Of a stretch of DNA of 64,000 nucleotides, positions 9,603 to 19,610 are shown piece by piece (within the stretch, counting starts at the first letter, position 1; every line of letters starts with the position of its first letter). The DNA is from Kalmanozyma brasiliensis GHG001 (lineage: Eukaryota > Basidiomycota > Ustilaginomycetes > Ustilaginales), in NCBI RefSeq assembly GCF_000497045.1, contig NW_015961989.1, positions 620,001 through 684,000 on the forward strand, read 5' to 3'. The position numbers and the translations under genes are program-made. The notes below the pieces were generated by a model. That model did no database searches. It was not told the origin of the DNA and saw only the letters and a program-made list of their open reading frames with translations.

Positions 9603-11285
9603 ATGTCGACCACTTCTCCCTCGACCACTGCCGGCGGCGGCGGCATCTCCTCGAACCTCGCCGCCGAGAAACGCGCCCAAGCACAAACACAATCGATCCA
9701 CGACTATCGCACGCACCCCACCACCGCGGCGCCAGACACAGTGATCCACGCTAAACACTTCTCCTCGCTCGCACTCATCGGTCTGTGCTACTGCATCCTC
9801 AACTCGTGGACGGCGGCGTCGGCTTCCATGTCGATCGCGTTGATCTCGGGAGGACCCTCGGTGACGCTCTGGGGGATGGTGGTTGCATTCGTGGGCGTGA
9901 TGGCGTGTGCGCTGTCTATGGCCGAGATCTGTCATGTCTACCCAACGACGGGTGGGCAGTACCACTGGAGCTTCTTGCTGGCTCCTGCGCGGTACCGGTA
10001 TGCCATTGCGTACTTTACCGGCTGGATCAGTGTTGCTGGTTGGGTAGCGCTCACTGCCACCGCGTCGAGTTTGGCCGGTCAATTCATCGTCGGAATCATC
10101 GCCCTCCTGCATGAGAACTACGAGAGCAAACCCTGGCACATCTTCCTCGTCTACGTCGCATTCAGCCTCGGTGCATGGACAATCAATGCCTTTGGCGTGA
10201 GGATCCTGGACAGCCTCAATCGGGCAGCGATGATCTGGTCGTTGGTCGGAGCGGTGGTCATCATGATCACCTGTCTCGCCCGGGCCACGCCCAACTATCA
10301 ATCCGCCAAATTCGTCTTTGGCCAATTCACCAATTCGACGGGGTGGAACAACGGTGTTGCGTGGATCCTGGGTTTGTTGCAAGCGGCATTCTCCCTGTTG
10401 GGTTCCGACGGCGCGACGCATTTGATCGACGAGATCGATCGACCGGCCATCAACGCTCCTCGGGCTATGATCCTCGCCGTAGCCATTGGGGCTAGCAGCA
10501 CGTTCATCGTTCTCATGGTCTTCCTCTTCGTGTTGAAGGACTTTGATGCTGTCACCTCGAGCCCTGCCGGTGCGCTGTTGGAGATCATCTTCCAAGCAGT
10601 GGGCAATCGCGCTGGAGCCGTATGCCTACTCATCTTCCCCGTCGTCAGCATGGCTTTCACCGCCACAGCCCTCCTCACCACCAGCTCGCGCATGTCTCAA
10701 GCCTTCGCACGCGATCGTGGATTGCCCTTCTCCAACCTCTTCGCCAAAATCTCGACCAAAAACGAGGTCCCCATCCCAGCCCTCATCCTCACCACCACCT
10801 GGGTCATCGTCTTTGGTTGCATCTACCTCGGCTCCACCTCGGCCCTCAACGCCATCTTGTCCTCCAGCGTGGTGCTGTTGCAGTTCAGCTACATCATTCC
10901 TATCGTCCTGCTCCTGGTGCGCGGGAGGAAGGTGCTGGACGACGCCACGCCCGAGAAACGTCACTTTGATCTCGGTCCACGAATGGGCCCGGTGATCAAC
11001 GTGTTTGCTGTCCTCTTCGTGCTGTTTACAGACGTATTCTTCTTGTTTCCCCCCGAACTGCCCGTTACAGGAAGCAGCATGAATTACACCGTTGTCGTCG
11101 TTGCTGTCGTCGCCATCATGAGCGGGGCAGCATGGCTCCTCAAGGGCAGAAAAGAGTTCAAAGGCCCCCTCGATATGGACGAGATCCTGTTCAGAACAAG
11201 AGGATTTGCGCGCTTCGATGCCGAGGACGCCTCGGCTGCTTCCACGGCCGGTGCGCAGGTGGTGGGCGAAAAGGAAACCTCTTGA
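9603..11285 (+). CDS. APC-superfamily amine/choline or GABA permease
   Basis: The 560-residue membrane protein starts at ATG 9603 (CACC-ATG). About 12 hydrophobic segments are visible. Diagnostic blocks of the fungal amino acid/choline transporter (ACT) branch are MAEICHVYPTTGGQYHW, FTGWISVAGW, LLGSDGATHLIDEIDRPA, TTSSRMSQAFARDRGLPFS and the cytosolic C-terminus. The family includes yeast Hnm1 (choline), Uga4 (GABA) and related carriers. Substrate cannot be told from sequence. Location is plasma or vacuolar membrane. Two upstream GATAAG sites hint at nitrogen regulation. It converges on HSF1 with 140 bp between stops. Confidence 0.85.
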   Translation: MSTTSPSTTAGGGGISSNLAAEKRAQAQTQSIHDYRTHPTTAAPDTVIHAKHFSSLALIGLCYCILNSWTAASASMSIALISGGPSVTLWGMVVAFVGVMACALSMAEICHVYPTTGGQYHWSFLLAPARYRYAIAYFTGWISVAGWVALTATASSLAGQFIVGIIALLHENYESKPWHIFLVYVAFSLGAWTINAFGVRILDSLNRAAMIWSLVGAVVIMITCLARATPNYQSAKFVFGQFTNSTGWNNGVAWILGLLQAAFSLLGSDGATHLIDEIDRPAINAPRAMILAVAIGASSTFIVLMVFLFVLKDFDAVTSSPAGALLEIIFQAVGNRAGAVCLLIFPVVSMAFTATALLTTSSRMSQAFARDRGLPFSNLFAKISTKNEVPIPALILTTTWVIVFGCIYLGSTSALNAILSSSVVLLQFSYIIPIVLLLVRGRKVLDDATPEKRHFDLGPRMGPVINVFAVLFVLFTDVFFLFPPELPVTGSSMNYTVVVVAVVAIMSGAAWLLKGRKEFKGPLDMDEILFRTRGFARFDAEDASAASTAGAQVVGEKETS

Positions 11286-11425
11286 TCAGTCTTACTGTAG
11301 ATATAGACACGACTGCAATGGATGACCACATGGACGAAACAAGTGTGACTGAGCGGTGCTAATACAAATACAAGAGGCTCACCCAGCTCTCTGTCTCTCT
11401 CTTCTCCCCTCCGCGGCTGATTCGG

Positions 11426-14400
11426 CTACTTCTTCCGACTAGCCGACTTCTTAACAGGCCTACTGCTCGCCATCTCGACGTCCATCGTCCCATTCGGGCT
11501 CATGCCCGACGTAGACGGCTTCCTCTTCTTACCCGCACTTGCACCGTTCCACGGCCCATTGTTCTCCAGCGGGCTATTGGTGCTGTTCGAGCTGGTGCCC
11601 GAGTTGGTACCCGACCCGACCTCTTGCGCGTAGATGCCAGGTGCATCGTTGACCCCTGCGCCGTGGAGGAATGCTGCGGTGGTGGCGGGCGAGAAGGCAA
11701 ACGAGGGTGACTCGCCGAAGGCGTTGTTGGACGTAGGGCTGGCGACGCCTCCGCCCGGAGCTTGGGAAGCGTCCACGAACTGACTGAGGAAGGAATCGAC
11801 GTCAAAGTCCGAGTCCATGCTTCCGGTCGCGCCTGCTGCTGCCCCTGTTCCTGCACCTGCGTTGGTGGACGGTGGTGTCGTGCCGGTGGGACCGCCATAT
11901 TGCGCGCCTCCCACCGATGCCGACGGTGCTGCTGCAGATCCACTCATGTCTCCGAAGGCCGTCTGACCGCCGAATGGCAGAATGTTGTCTGTGGCTGCGG
12001 TCTGCCATGGAACGGATGAAGCTGCGTTCGTCTGCTGCTGCGCCTGACCAGCGATATTCTGAAGCAAGCTCGGGTTGGTCTGCAGTCCTTCGATGAGCGA
12101 GTTGATGCTGTTCTGCACTTGGTCGACATCGCTTGAGGTGTTTTGCAAATCGCGCGAAGCTCTGTTCAACAAGAGTGCCAATTGCTGGTTGCTGTTGGCA
12201 TCGTTGCTGCTGCTGTCGAACAGAGTGGCCGATCCTTGACCTTTGCTGGGCGAGGTGACCGTATAGTTGTTCTGACCACCAGCAAAGTTCTGACGCGCAG
12301 GAGACTGCACCAGCGCTTGGGAGATGCCTGCGAGACGGGCGAGAGCATCTGCCTCCAGACCGAGACCATTGTTGGTAGAGCCGCTGCTGTCACTCGACCC
12401 GTTCGAGTCGGAAGGGAAAGCAGAGAAGCGCGAGACAAAGTCGTCTGCTTGTGCGTTGGTCGATCCTCCAAAGTAGTCTGTGCTGTTGTCGTTGGCTCCG
12501 TTAGCACCACTTCCCGCGCTCGCAAGCGCCTGCTGGAGGGCAGCGACCATCTGAGGGTCGAGCTTGAGACCTCCACCCGTTGCAGGGCCAGTGGTCTTGG
12601 ACCCCTGGTTCGCGAGGCTGGCGCCGAAGAGACTGGCGAGCCAAGCGTTGCCCTCGCCTGACGCAAGTGCGTTGAGCACCTGATTGCTTGCTTGCGACGA
12701 CAATTTCCTAGATCCGCCCGGCGTTGATACTGCCTCCGATAGCTGCCTGCCAAATTCGGCTGCGCTGGTGTTGGTGGGCGGCGAGCCGATCTGAGTAAAG
12801 CGAGAGCCGCCGTTGGATGCGGAGGGGCTTTGGCCTTTGGGAGAGTCCCCACTGCTAGCATCCTGGAAGCGCAGGTGCGAAGGCATCTCCTCGATTTCGT
12901 CCTCGTCAGTAGGCAGCTCTAGTCCCTCGAGGCCGCGGACACCTGACGAAGAGGAAGAGGCATTGCCGTCCTCGATCATGAGTCGACTCTTGCTTCGCTG
13001 CTGCTGCTGTGGGCGAACGCCGACCCTCCTTCCATTTCCTCGACCTTTGCCAGACACCTTTTTGCCTTGCACAGGCGCTTCGTCGTCGTCCTGGTTGCCA
13101 AAAACGCCGGCGAGGAAGCGCAGGATCTTGTTGATGGTCTCCTGCTGACGCTTGGCGCGCTGTCGAGACTCGACGGCCTCTTGCCAGAGGTTCTGGTTGG
13201 AGTTCTGCAGATGACGCAGATCGGCGCTGATGCTGGTTTGCGCATTCTTGATTGCGTTGATGGCGTTGAGCACGCTGGCGAGCTGAAGTGCGCCATCGCC
13301 GTTGGCATCGACACTGACGTTGTTGGCGCCAAAGTCGGTGCGCATGAGCGCGCCTGCATGCATAAGTTCCTGGCCGGTGGTCGAGCCTTCTCTTTCTCCT
13401 TGCGTGTCTTTCTCGTCGCGCGGACCCTTCTTGCGCTGCACTTTGGAGAGCCAATCGGGGTGGTCTCGGTGGAAGTGCGGGTTGGAGAACTCCCAGAGCT
13501 CGCTTTCCTGTGGTGAATCGTGCTTGAGTGCGCCCTGTTGGAGATGTGGCACCTTGTGGAAACCGTACATGTTGAGCTGGCGCACGAAAGAAGAGAAGCG
13601 GTTGTGCTTAAAGAAGCGAGGCAGCACCTCATCACCGAAACGGACATGGTTGGGAACGAAGAACGAAGCGCCATCGGGAGACCATCGAATGAGCTCGTCC
13701 GTGTTGGGATCATCGACCATGCTGCGGAGCTTGTTGAGGAAAGCAGGGTTGTTCTTGTTGGTGGGAATGGCGCGCAGACTGTCGGAAGCGGAGAAGTGAG
13801 AGCCAGAGGCACCTGAACCCGAAGCAGATGCAACGCTGGGCGGCAAAGTGCCTGCTCCTGCGACAACGGGAGCCATTTTGGATGGAGCTGATGTGGAAGG
13901 CGTCTCGGAAGCGCTCGAACCCGTCGGCGCGGGAGTGGGAGTCGAAGTGACATCGGTAGGCTTGACGGCCGGTGATGGAGTTGCCGGCGAGATCTTGGCT
14001 GCCTGGAACGGTTGCGGTGAGTCGGAGGCTGTTCGATACGCTTGTAGCCCGGGAGCGACCGAGGGAAGATGATTGAGGCCAAAGGGCTGTGCTTGGCCCG
14101 GCATCGTGCTGCTAAGGAGAGGAAGAGCAGCGGCTGCTTTGAGAGGGTCGACTGCTCCACCTACGTTGGGATGAGAGACGGTAGGGACTGCCATGTCTAC
14201 GTCTTCTGTGGTGGGATCAGAGACAGTTGCAGGATGCGTTGCTGCTGATGAGATTGTTGGCGCGGATGCTGCTGTTGATGAAGATGATGAAGATGGTTCA
14301 GCCCTGACGGGCGCGGATGATGGTTGAGATGATGCTGCGTTGGAGGGTGTGATGGTTGCTGTTGATGATGATGCGACAGGTTGTGAGACTGGCGCAGAAG

Positions 14401-14524
14401 ACGATGATGCTGGTGTTGATGAGGAAGGAGGGAGCGAAGAAGCAGAATTGGACTGTTCTGCTGCTGCTGCTGCCGCTGCTGAGGGAGGAGGAGTGGTAGG
14501 CGGAGGGGATGTCGTGGCTGACAT
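11426..14524 (-). CDS. HSF1: Heat-shock transcription factor (HSF1 type)
   Basis: The 1032-residue protein starts at ATG 14524. The first 255 residues are Ser/Pro/Ala-rich. The HSF DNA-binding domain spans about 258-365: PAFLNKLRSMVDD, IRWSPDGASFFVPN, FFKHNRFSSFVRQLNMYGFH and DHPDWLSKVQRKK. A heptad-patterned trimerisation region (HR-A/B, about 410-478) contains LASVLNAINAIKNAQTSISA and the following helix. The remaining 550 residues are low-complexity Asn/Ser/Gly/Ala-rich, a likely activation and phosphorylation region, ending in a basic KKRK and SRPVKKSASRKK tail that could be a nuclear signal. Much longer than animal HSF1 but normal for fungi. Skn7-type proteins share the DNA-binding fold but carry a receiver domain, which is absent here. 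Confidence 0.92.
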   Translation of the reverse strand: MSATTSPPPTTPPPSAAAAAAAEQSNSASSLPPSSSTPASSSSAPVSQPVASSSTATITPSNAASSQPSSAPVRAEPSSSSSSTAASAPTISSAATHPATVSDPTTEDVDMAVPTVSHPNVGGAVDPLKAAAALPLLSSTMPGQAQPFGLNHLPSVAPGLQAYRTASDSPQPFQAAKISPATPSPAVKPTDVTSTPTPAPTGSSASETPSTSAPSKMAPVVAGAGTLPPSVASASGSGASGSHFSASDSLRAIPTNKNNPAFLNKLRSMVDDPNTDELIRWSPDGASFFVPNHVRFGDEVLPRFFKHNRFSSFVRQLNMYGFHKVPHLQQGALKHDSPQESELWEFSNPHFHRDHPDWLSKVQRKKGPRDEKDTQGEREGSTTGQELMHAGALMRTDFGANNVSVDANGDGALQLASVLNAINAIKNAQTSISADLRHLQNSNQNLWQEAVESRQRAKRQQETINKILRFLAGVFGNQDDDEAPVQGKKVSGKGRGNGRRVGVRPQQQQRSKSRLMIEDGNASSSSSGVRGLEGLELPTDEDEIEEMPSHLRFQDASSGDSPKGQSPSASNGGSRFTQIGSPPTNTSAAEFGRQLSEAVSTPGGSRKLSSQASNQVLNALASGEGNAWLASLFGASLANQGSKTTGPATGGGLKLDPQMVAALQQALASAGSGANGANDNSTDYFGGSTNAQADDFVSRFSAFPSDSNGSSDSSGSTNNGLGLEADALARLAGISQALVQSPARQNFAGGQNNYTVTSPSKGQGSATLFDSSSNDANSNQQLALLLNRASRDLQNTSSDVDQVQNSINSLIEGLQTNPSLLQNIAGQAQQQTNAASSVPWQTAATDNILPFGGQTAFGDMSGSAAAPSASVGGAQYGGPTGTTPPSTNAGAGTGAAAGATGSMDSDFDVDSFLSQFVDASQAPGGGVASPTSNNAFGESPSFAFSPATTAAFLHGAGVNDAPGIYAQEVGSGTNSGTSSNSTNSPLENNGPWNGASAGKKRKPSTSGMSPNGTMDVEMASSRPVKKSASRKK

Positions 14525-16067
14525 GGTCCCGTCGTTGCCTAAGCAGCGCTGTTGGCTGCTGCTTGTCTAGCTGACTCCAAAGCCGCTGCTGTGTGGGATG
14601 GTCGTGGTGCGTTGATTGATCAGATGGGGTGACAGGCGGGAAGCAAAGCCAAAGCCACAGCGCAGAGGCTGTTCCACCAAAGAATCCAGCGACGTGGAGA
14701 TGTGAATGTGATTGACCAAAAAAAAAAGTTTGAGACGCAGGAGCTACTGCTGCTGCAGCAGGTGACAGGAGAAAAGCAAGTGAAGAAAAAATGTGATGAA
14801 GCAGCAGCAACATCATCACGCCGCAAAAAAAAACTCACAATGAAAGCAAGGCAGGTGGCCAGTCTCGAACCGAACCATGGCGCAGAAAAGCCTTAAGCGG
14901 GCTCATGCAGCAACAGCCGCCACCAATTTCATACTTTAAACTCATACACATGGCTCTCCCAGCAGTCACAGTGCGGCTAGGGCTGCTCCCGATCAGCGTC
15001 ATGCAATTCGCAGCTGTTCGGCTGGTACCGAAGACTGCGACCTGTTCCTGCCGCTCTGGCGCTCTCGCCGGTCATTGTTCTTCTTCGCATCGACTGTTCG
15101 GAACAGCTCCCTCGTGAGAGGACTGCTGAACGAGCAGACCGAAGCAGGTTGCGGTGACCCCCGGTCTTACCATGCTCATGAGCACGAGTAAGCGGTCCCA
15201 CCTGTCATCGCTGAAGTGGAGCCCGTCGAGATGATCAGCTACAACCCCGCGCACGAGCCCGCTCTGTAGCTCGAGCGCCACCATGCGAGGCGCGGAGATC
15301 GAAGCTAGCATCAGCAGCATTTGTGGCTTTGCTTTGCAGCGTAACCGTTTCAAGCCCAAATGTAAGGGTGAAGCATTGCCGATCGTTGCACCGGTCTCGG
15401 CAAGTCGGCCAAGGTCTAGAATCGAGGTCGACCACGATGGGCTTGCTTTCACAGGACCGAGCTCGAGTGCTAAGGCTCAAATCACCGCCATGTCCGAAGA
15501 GAGCGGAGATCGTACCGCGCCGCTGCATGCTTTTTCGCGGATCACATCCGATCCTGCATCCTTGTTTTCGGCTCTGACACCTCCACTGCCGAATTTGGAA
15601 GTGTATGACGAAACAGCGCCAGACGTACTTCCGCGTTGCGATCCCTCGAGTGCGTCTTGAACGGATCACAACGGCGGAATGCGCGGTTAGCGTAACGCAA
15701 CGTGTTCATGAAAGCAGCCACCGAAACAACCTTCCAAATCTCGACTCTCGGGTGCCTTCCGACTCCTGCTCGGCGGCACCATCCGAGCTCAGATGGGTCC
15801 GCCGAAATCGGGCCGCACAGATTGTGGTTCGGCTGCTGCCGGTCGAGTGTCGTGTTTCGGAGCATACTCTGCAGGAACACACACGCGCTGCCCATCCTTA
15901 TGTACGCTTCCGCATAGAAACTTCTAGATCCCCACGCTTTCATCTTCCTGCAACGTCGTCGCGATCAAACAGAAGAAATGTCCATGGATTCAAAACAGCA
16001 ATAAACAACGAGAGTGAACGAGGTAGGATCCGGCGAGTGTGAGTCTAGATGTGTGTGTCCCGACCAA
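14525..16067. promoter_or_regulatory. HSF1 upstream region and chitin synthase 3' flank
   Basis: The 1.5 kb lie between tandem minus-strand genes. Contents seen: poly-A runs at 14718-14727 and 14825-14833; a perfect palindrome CTGTTC-G-GAACAG at 15094-15106; TTCatGAA at 15705-15712; and a three-unit heat-shock-element-like GAAacTTCtaGAt at 15917-15929. The last two resemble HSEs and could allow autoregulation. A plus-strand open frame 15283-15660 (125 codons from ATG) has no recognisable domain and is not called as a gene. Confidence 0.35.
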
Positions 16068-19000
16068 TCAAGCCTGTGCACCGCCCGAGAGCGTGTCGTC
16101 AATGGCCTTGTTGATCATTTGCTTCTTGGACGACAGCTCGGCGTTCGGGAACGCTGCACCGAGCGCCTCGCGCACCGATCGCTTGGTCACATTCATCAAG
16201 CTCGCCTGGTTCGCGAGGTAGGTCTGCACCGCCGTTTTGATCTCCTCGTCCGTCGGATCCGATGCGTCGTTGATCGGCAATGCGCGCGGGACGTGAGCTG
16301 CGGCGAACGGGTTGGATGCGTTGATCGCAGAGTAGGTTGAAACGGGTCGTGCACCCATGCCTGTGGGACTCGAAGCGGCGGCGGCGGCTGCCTCGACTTG
16401 CTGCGCCCAAATGTTGCTGCCACCCGTGTTCTGCTGCGACAACGGCATCGTGAGCCCAATGTCCGAGTTGGCTGGCGAGTGGTGCGACATGGCCAACGGG
16501 TTTGACATCATCGGTGGCATGCCGTACATCGACGCCGTCGGGTTCATCATCGGGTTGGCCAGGCCGTACATCGACGCCGACGACCCAGGCATTCCGTACA
16601 TCGATCCCATGGCAGGCATACCATACATCGAAGGCACACCGCCAAACACCATCGAGGGCGCCTGCGAGCCACCGCCCATCTGCGATAGCCCAGCGGCCGA
16701 TGTGTGTCGCGAATGAGGCGGCTTCTGGAGCACGTTGGTGTTCTGGTAGTAATCACCTCCAAAGCCTTGGCCGTACTCCGAGCCAGCCACGCTGCCAGCA
16801 TATTGGCTGCCCGCCTTGTACAAGCTTGGCGGTCCACTCTGTAGGATGGACTGCGAGTTTCCGAAGGGTCCACTGGCTCCCGTCATGCCCGATCGGATCG
16901 AGGGCGCTGCCGCTCCTTCCTCCCACACCTCGCGCTGGTACTCGCTGAATCGCTTGACCGGGATCATCGTGTCGTCGTACGGCTCGTCGTCGGTGCCAGC
17001 GATAATCTTTTTGTTGCCCTTCTCTCCTACCACGATACGCGTGTTACCCCACGAGAAGTCGTCCATGTGCCAGAACGAGTAGAGCGGCAAGAAGAAGGAA
17101 AAGATCGGATACGCCAGAATGTAGATGACCAGCCAGCCAATGTACTGCCACTGTCGCTTGAGCAGGAACAGAATCGCCTGCAGACCGTACACGGCGCCAA
17201 GCATGACCAGCGAAATGACCGGGACCGCAGCTTGTTTAGTGGCCACTGTGACGATGAGGTAGATAAGATAGACAGCCGTGGCCGGCAGGATGACCGTGCC
17301 CAGCAGATCGATGAACACAATGAAGCGCATCGAGAACAGGCAGAAGCCGCACAGCTCGGGCATCAGCACCAGCTCGGCCAAGTTGTGCACCGTCGAGTTG
17401 ATCCATCGTCGACGCTGCGAGAGCAACACCCCGAATTGTTCGGGAGCGCTTGTCAGTGCCTTGGCGTCAGCGACAAATTTGGTGCGGAACGCAGGGAAGT
17501 TCTTGAGCACGAGCGTGGTCAGGTATCGGTCCTCTCCGAGGTGGAGCAGGTTCTTCTTGTGCAGCGTGTCGACGCGGTTCTCCGAGTACTCGTCAATGAT
17601 GCGGTTCGAGATGAACAAAGGGCGACCCTTGTCCGAGCTGCGGATGCGGTACAGCGAGAAACAACCGGGCAGACAGGTGACACTGCCGAACAGCGACTCG
17701 AATGCCTTGGACAGATGATGCGAGATGTAGTACTCGTACACCTGGATCATGGTCCACCACGAGTCTTCAGCGTTGTCGAGGGTCGTCTCACCACAGATGG
17801 CAATGATCCTCGAGTCATCGGCGCAGTTAGCCACCAGCCTGTTGAGACCGTCGGCCTCGACGCGCGTATCGGCATCCACCATGAGGATGTACTCGTAGAA
17901 TGCAGGATCGATGCCAATGACGTTCTTCATCTGGTGGTAGATCTCGAGCTCGAGTGGAAACATGGGCGCATCAAAGTGGACACGGTTGAGGTAGCGCATG
18001 AGCAGGATCTGCGAGTCACGCTTTCCACGGTTGCCCGGACGCGAGCGCTCGCTGGGACGGCCGACCTTGACAACGACAATATAAGGGACGACGTGACCTT
18101 CAAACTCGTAGAGACCCGAGTAGACCTTGGCGTAGTTGAGCTGCTTGGACCCCTCGGCGACGGACTTGAACATGAGCGGCTCGGGATCAATCTTGGGATC
18201 GACGCCGAGAATGTCGAGCACGATGCGTGGCGTGGAACGGTCGTTTCCGCTACCGACAATCATACCGTCGCAGATGAGGAAGAGCAGCTTTCGCTTGTCG
18301 TCGTACTCGAGGCCGGCAAGCGAGTCGATCGTCTTGCGGAGCTCGTCTTCGCTCTCTGTGTAACAAGGGACCTGGCAGATGACAAACTTGTCCTGCTGCT
18401 CGGGGGTACGCTTGGTGCCGAGCTGAAGCGCTGCAATGAACTTGGCCAGCACGGTGGTGACGAGAAGCACCGAGAAAGCGAGCAGGAGGTAGTTCTGCAC
18501 CTCGCATCGCGCCGTCTCACGGAAGTCGGTCTTTCCGACGTGGAAGACGTTGTCGAGACAGGCCTGGGTGGCACCGCGGTAGGTCTCGTTGAAGGCGCTC
18601 ATGGCCGTCTCAAAGTCGCCGGTGATGTCGCTTCCCGCCTGCGCCTTGAAGAGCGAGACGATGGACGAGTCGAGGAATTCATAGGCGGGGTTGGTCTGGT
18701 AGGTGGTGACGGTGTTGAGATAGTCCGAGATGTCGTACACCTTGGTGTTGACGATGGCCCACTGCCTATACTGGCCCTGATTGGCGATGGTCTTTTTGGA
18801 ATAGACGTAGTACCCCTTGCGAAGCTTGCGGGCGAAGGGAAGGAAGCGATCCGGGTACCAGTTGATGTCGTGCAGCTTGGAGCTAGCATCGGACTGCAAG
18901 GGGCCCGAAGTGTGCACCGCCTGCGTGATGGCAGGGGTGTTGTTGGCGGTGGGCAACAGAGCCAAGGAGGTGTCCGAGACGAGCGACTGGCAGCCCACAG

Positions 19001-19610
19001 AGAGAGGGACGGGGAAGTACTCGGTGAGATCCTGACCGGCGAGCTGGAGCATGAGATCGGAGCTGGTCTGCAAGTTGGTGATGTCGGAGTGGTCGCCCTT
19101 GTAGAACTTGGAGAAATCGTAGACGGTGCCGCGCACAGCAGCATAGTAGTCGTTCTGACCGGCGTGCTGACTGAGCTGGCTCTCGTTCCAAGCCTTGTCG
19201 TAGTCTGGACAGAGGAGACGGCCGAAAGCGATGATGTAGAAGAGGATGATGGCACACAACCAGAAGATGAGGGAGCAAATGGTGAACTTTTCGCGCCATG
19301 CCATCTGAACATCGGGACGCTTGATGCCGCCGAATTTGGCGAGAGCCCAGGAAGGGATCCAAAAGGTGTTGAGCCAAGTGAGACGAACCCACCACTTGCG
19401 GATGGCGGTGGTGGGCACCTCCTCGATGGCGTCGATGGGTCGATTGGCAAAGTCATCCTTTTCGAGCGTGCCGACGAGAGCTGGGTTGGCTTCACCGTAG
19501 GCACGCTTGTCGTAGTCCGACTTGAGACCGGCTGTCTCTGCGAGAGGGTCGTTGTGGGTGACGGTCTCGAGCGGTGTCGCAAAAGGGTCGGTGGGGCTCC
19601 TGATCGACAT
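16068..19610 (-). CDS. Chitin synthase, cytochrome b5-like domain plus DEK_C tail, no myosin motor (class IV/V division)
   Basis: The 1180-residue protein starts at ATG 19610. A hydrophobic segment lies at about 110-130, followed by a cytochrome-b5-like extracellular region (about 140-260, YYAAVRGTVYDFSKFY). After another membrane segment, the catalytic domain (about 400-745) holds VDADTRVE, the TCLPGCFSLYRI block, LGEDRYLTT and the product-binding QRRRW at 732-736. Membrane helices follow, with SWGNTR at 853-858. The C-terminal 60 residues (SDPTDEEIKTAVQTYL through SKKQMINKAIDD) form a DEK_C-like domain, usually seen in myosin-bearing class V/VII enzymes; here no motor precedes it. Function: UDP-GlcNAc polymerisation to chitin at hyphal tips and septa. 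A CHS6-type orthologue is likely, but the symbol is not assigned. Confidence 0.88.
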   Translation of the reverse strand: MSIRSPTDPFATPLETVTHNDPLAETAGLKSDYDKRAYGEANPALVGTLEKDDFANRPIDAIEEVPTTAIRKWWVRLTWLNTFWIPSWALAKFGGIKRPDVQMAWREKFTICSLIFWLCAIILFYIIAFGRLLCPDYDKAWNESQLSQHAGQNDYYAAVRGTVYDFSKFYKGDHSDITNLQTSSDLMLQLAGQDLTEYFPVPLSVGCQSLVSDTSLALLPTANNTPAITQAVHTSGPLQSDASSKLHDINWYPDRFLPFARKLRKGYYVYSKKTIANQGQYRQWAIVNTKVYDISDYLNTVTTYQTNPAYEFLDSSIVSLFKAQAGSDITGDFETAMSAFNETYRGATQACLDNVFHVGKTDFRETARCEVQNYLLLAFSVLLVTTVLAKFIAALQLGTKRTPEQQDKFVICQVPCYTESEDELRKTIDSLAGLEYDDKRKLLFLICDGMIVGSGNDRSTPRIVLDILGVDPKIDPEPLMFKSVAEGSKQLNYAKVYSGLYEFEGHVVPYIVVVKVGRPSERSRPGNRGKRDSQILLMRYLNRVHFDAPMFPLELEIYHQMKNVIGIDPAFYEYILMVDADTRVEADGLNRLVANCADDSRIIAICGETTLDNAEDSWWTMIQVYEYYISHHLSKAFESLFGSVTCLPGCFSLYRIRSSDKGRPLFISNRIIDEYSENRVDTLHKKNLLHLGEDRYLTTLVLKNFPAFRTKFVADAKALTSAPEQFGVLLSQRRRWINSTVHNLAELVLMPELCGFCLFSMRFIVFIDLLGTVILPATAVYLIYLIVTVATKQAAVPVISLVMLGAVYGLQAILFLLKRQWQYIGWLVIYILAYPIFSFFLPLYSFWHMDDFSWGNTRIVVGEKGNKKIIAGTDDEPYDDTMIPVKRFSEYQREVWEEGAAAPSIRSGMTGASGPFGNSQSILQSGPPSLYKAGSQYAGSVAGSEYGQGFGGDYYQNTNVLQKPPHSRHTSAAGLSQMGGGSQAPSMVFGGVPSMYGMPAMGSMYGMPGSSASMYGLANPMMNPTASMYGMPPMMSNPLAMSHHSPANSDIGLTMPLSQQNTGGSNIWAQQVEAAAAAASSPTGMGARPVSTYSAINASNPFAAAHVPRALPINDASDPTDEEIKTAVQTYLANQASLMNVTKRSVREALGAAFPNAELSSKKQMINKAIDDTLSGGAQA

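Noticed and set aside
12976..14160. 394-codon alternative frame within HSF1
   Set aside because: Same-strand out-of-frame shadow of the Ser/Pro-rich and DNA-binding region; no domain.
14845..14935. tRNA-like sequence on the minus strand: GGTTCGAGACT resembling a B box, GGTGGC/GCCACC ends and a T9 run downstream
   Set aside because: T-arm pairing fails when GTTCGA is placed at positions 53-58, the seven-base acceptor stem does not close in register, and no A box or anticodon arm fits.
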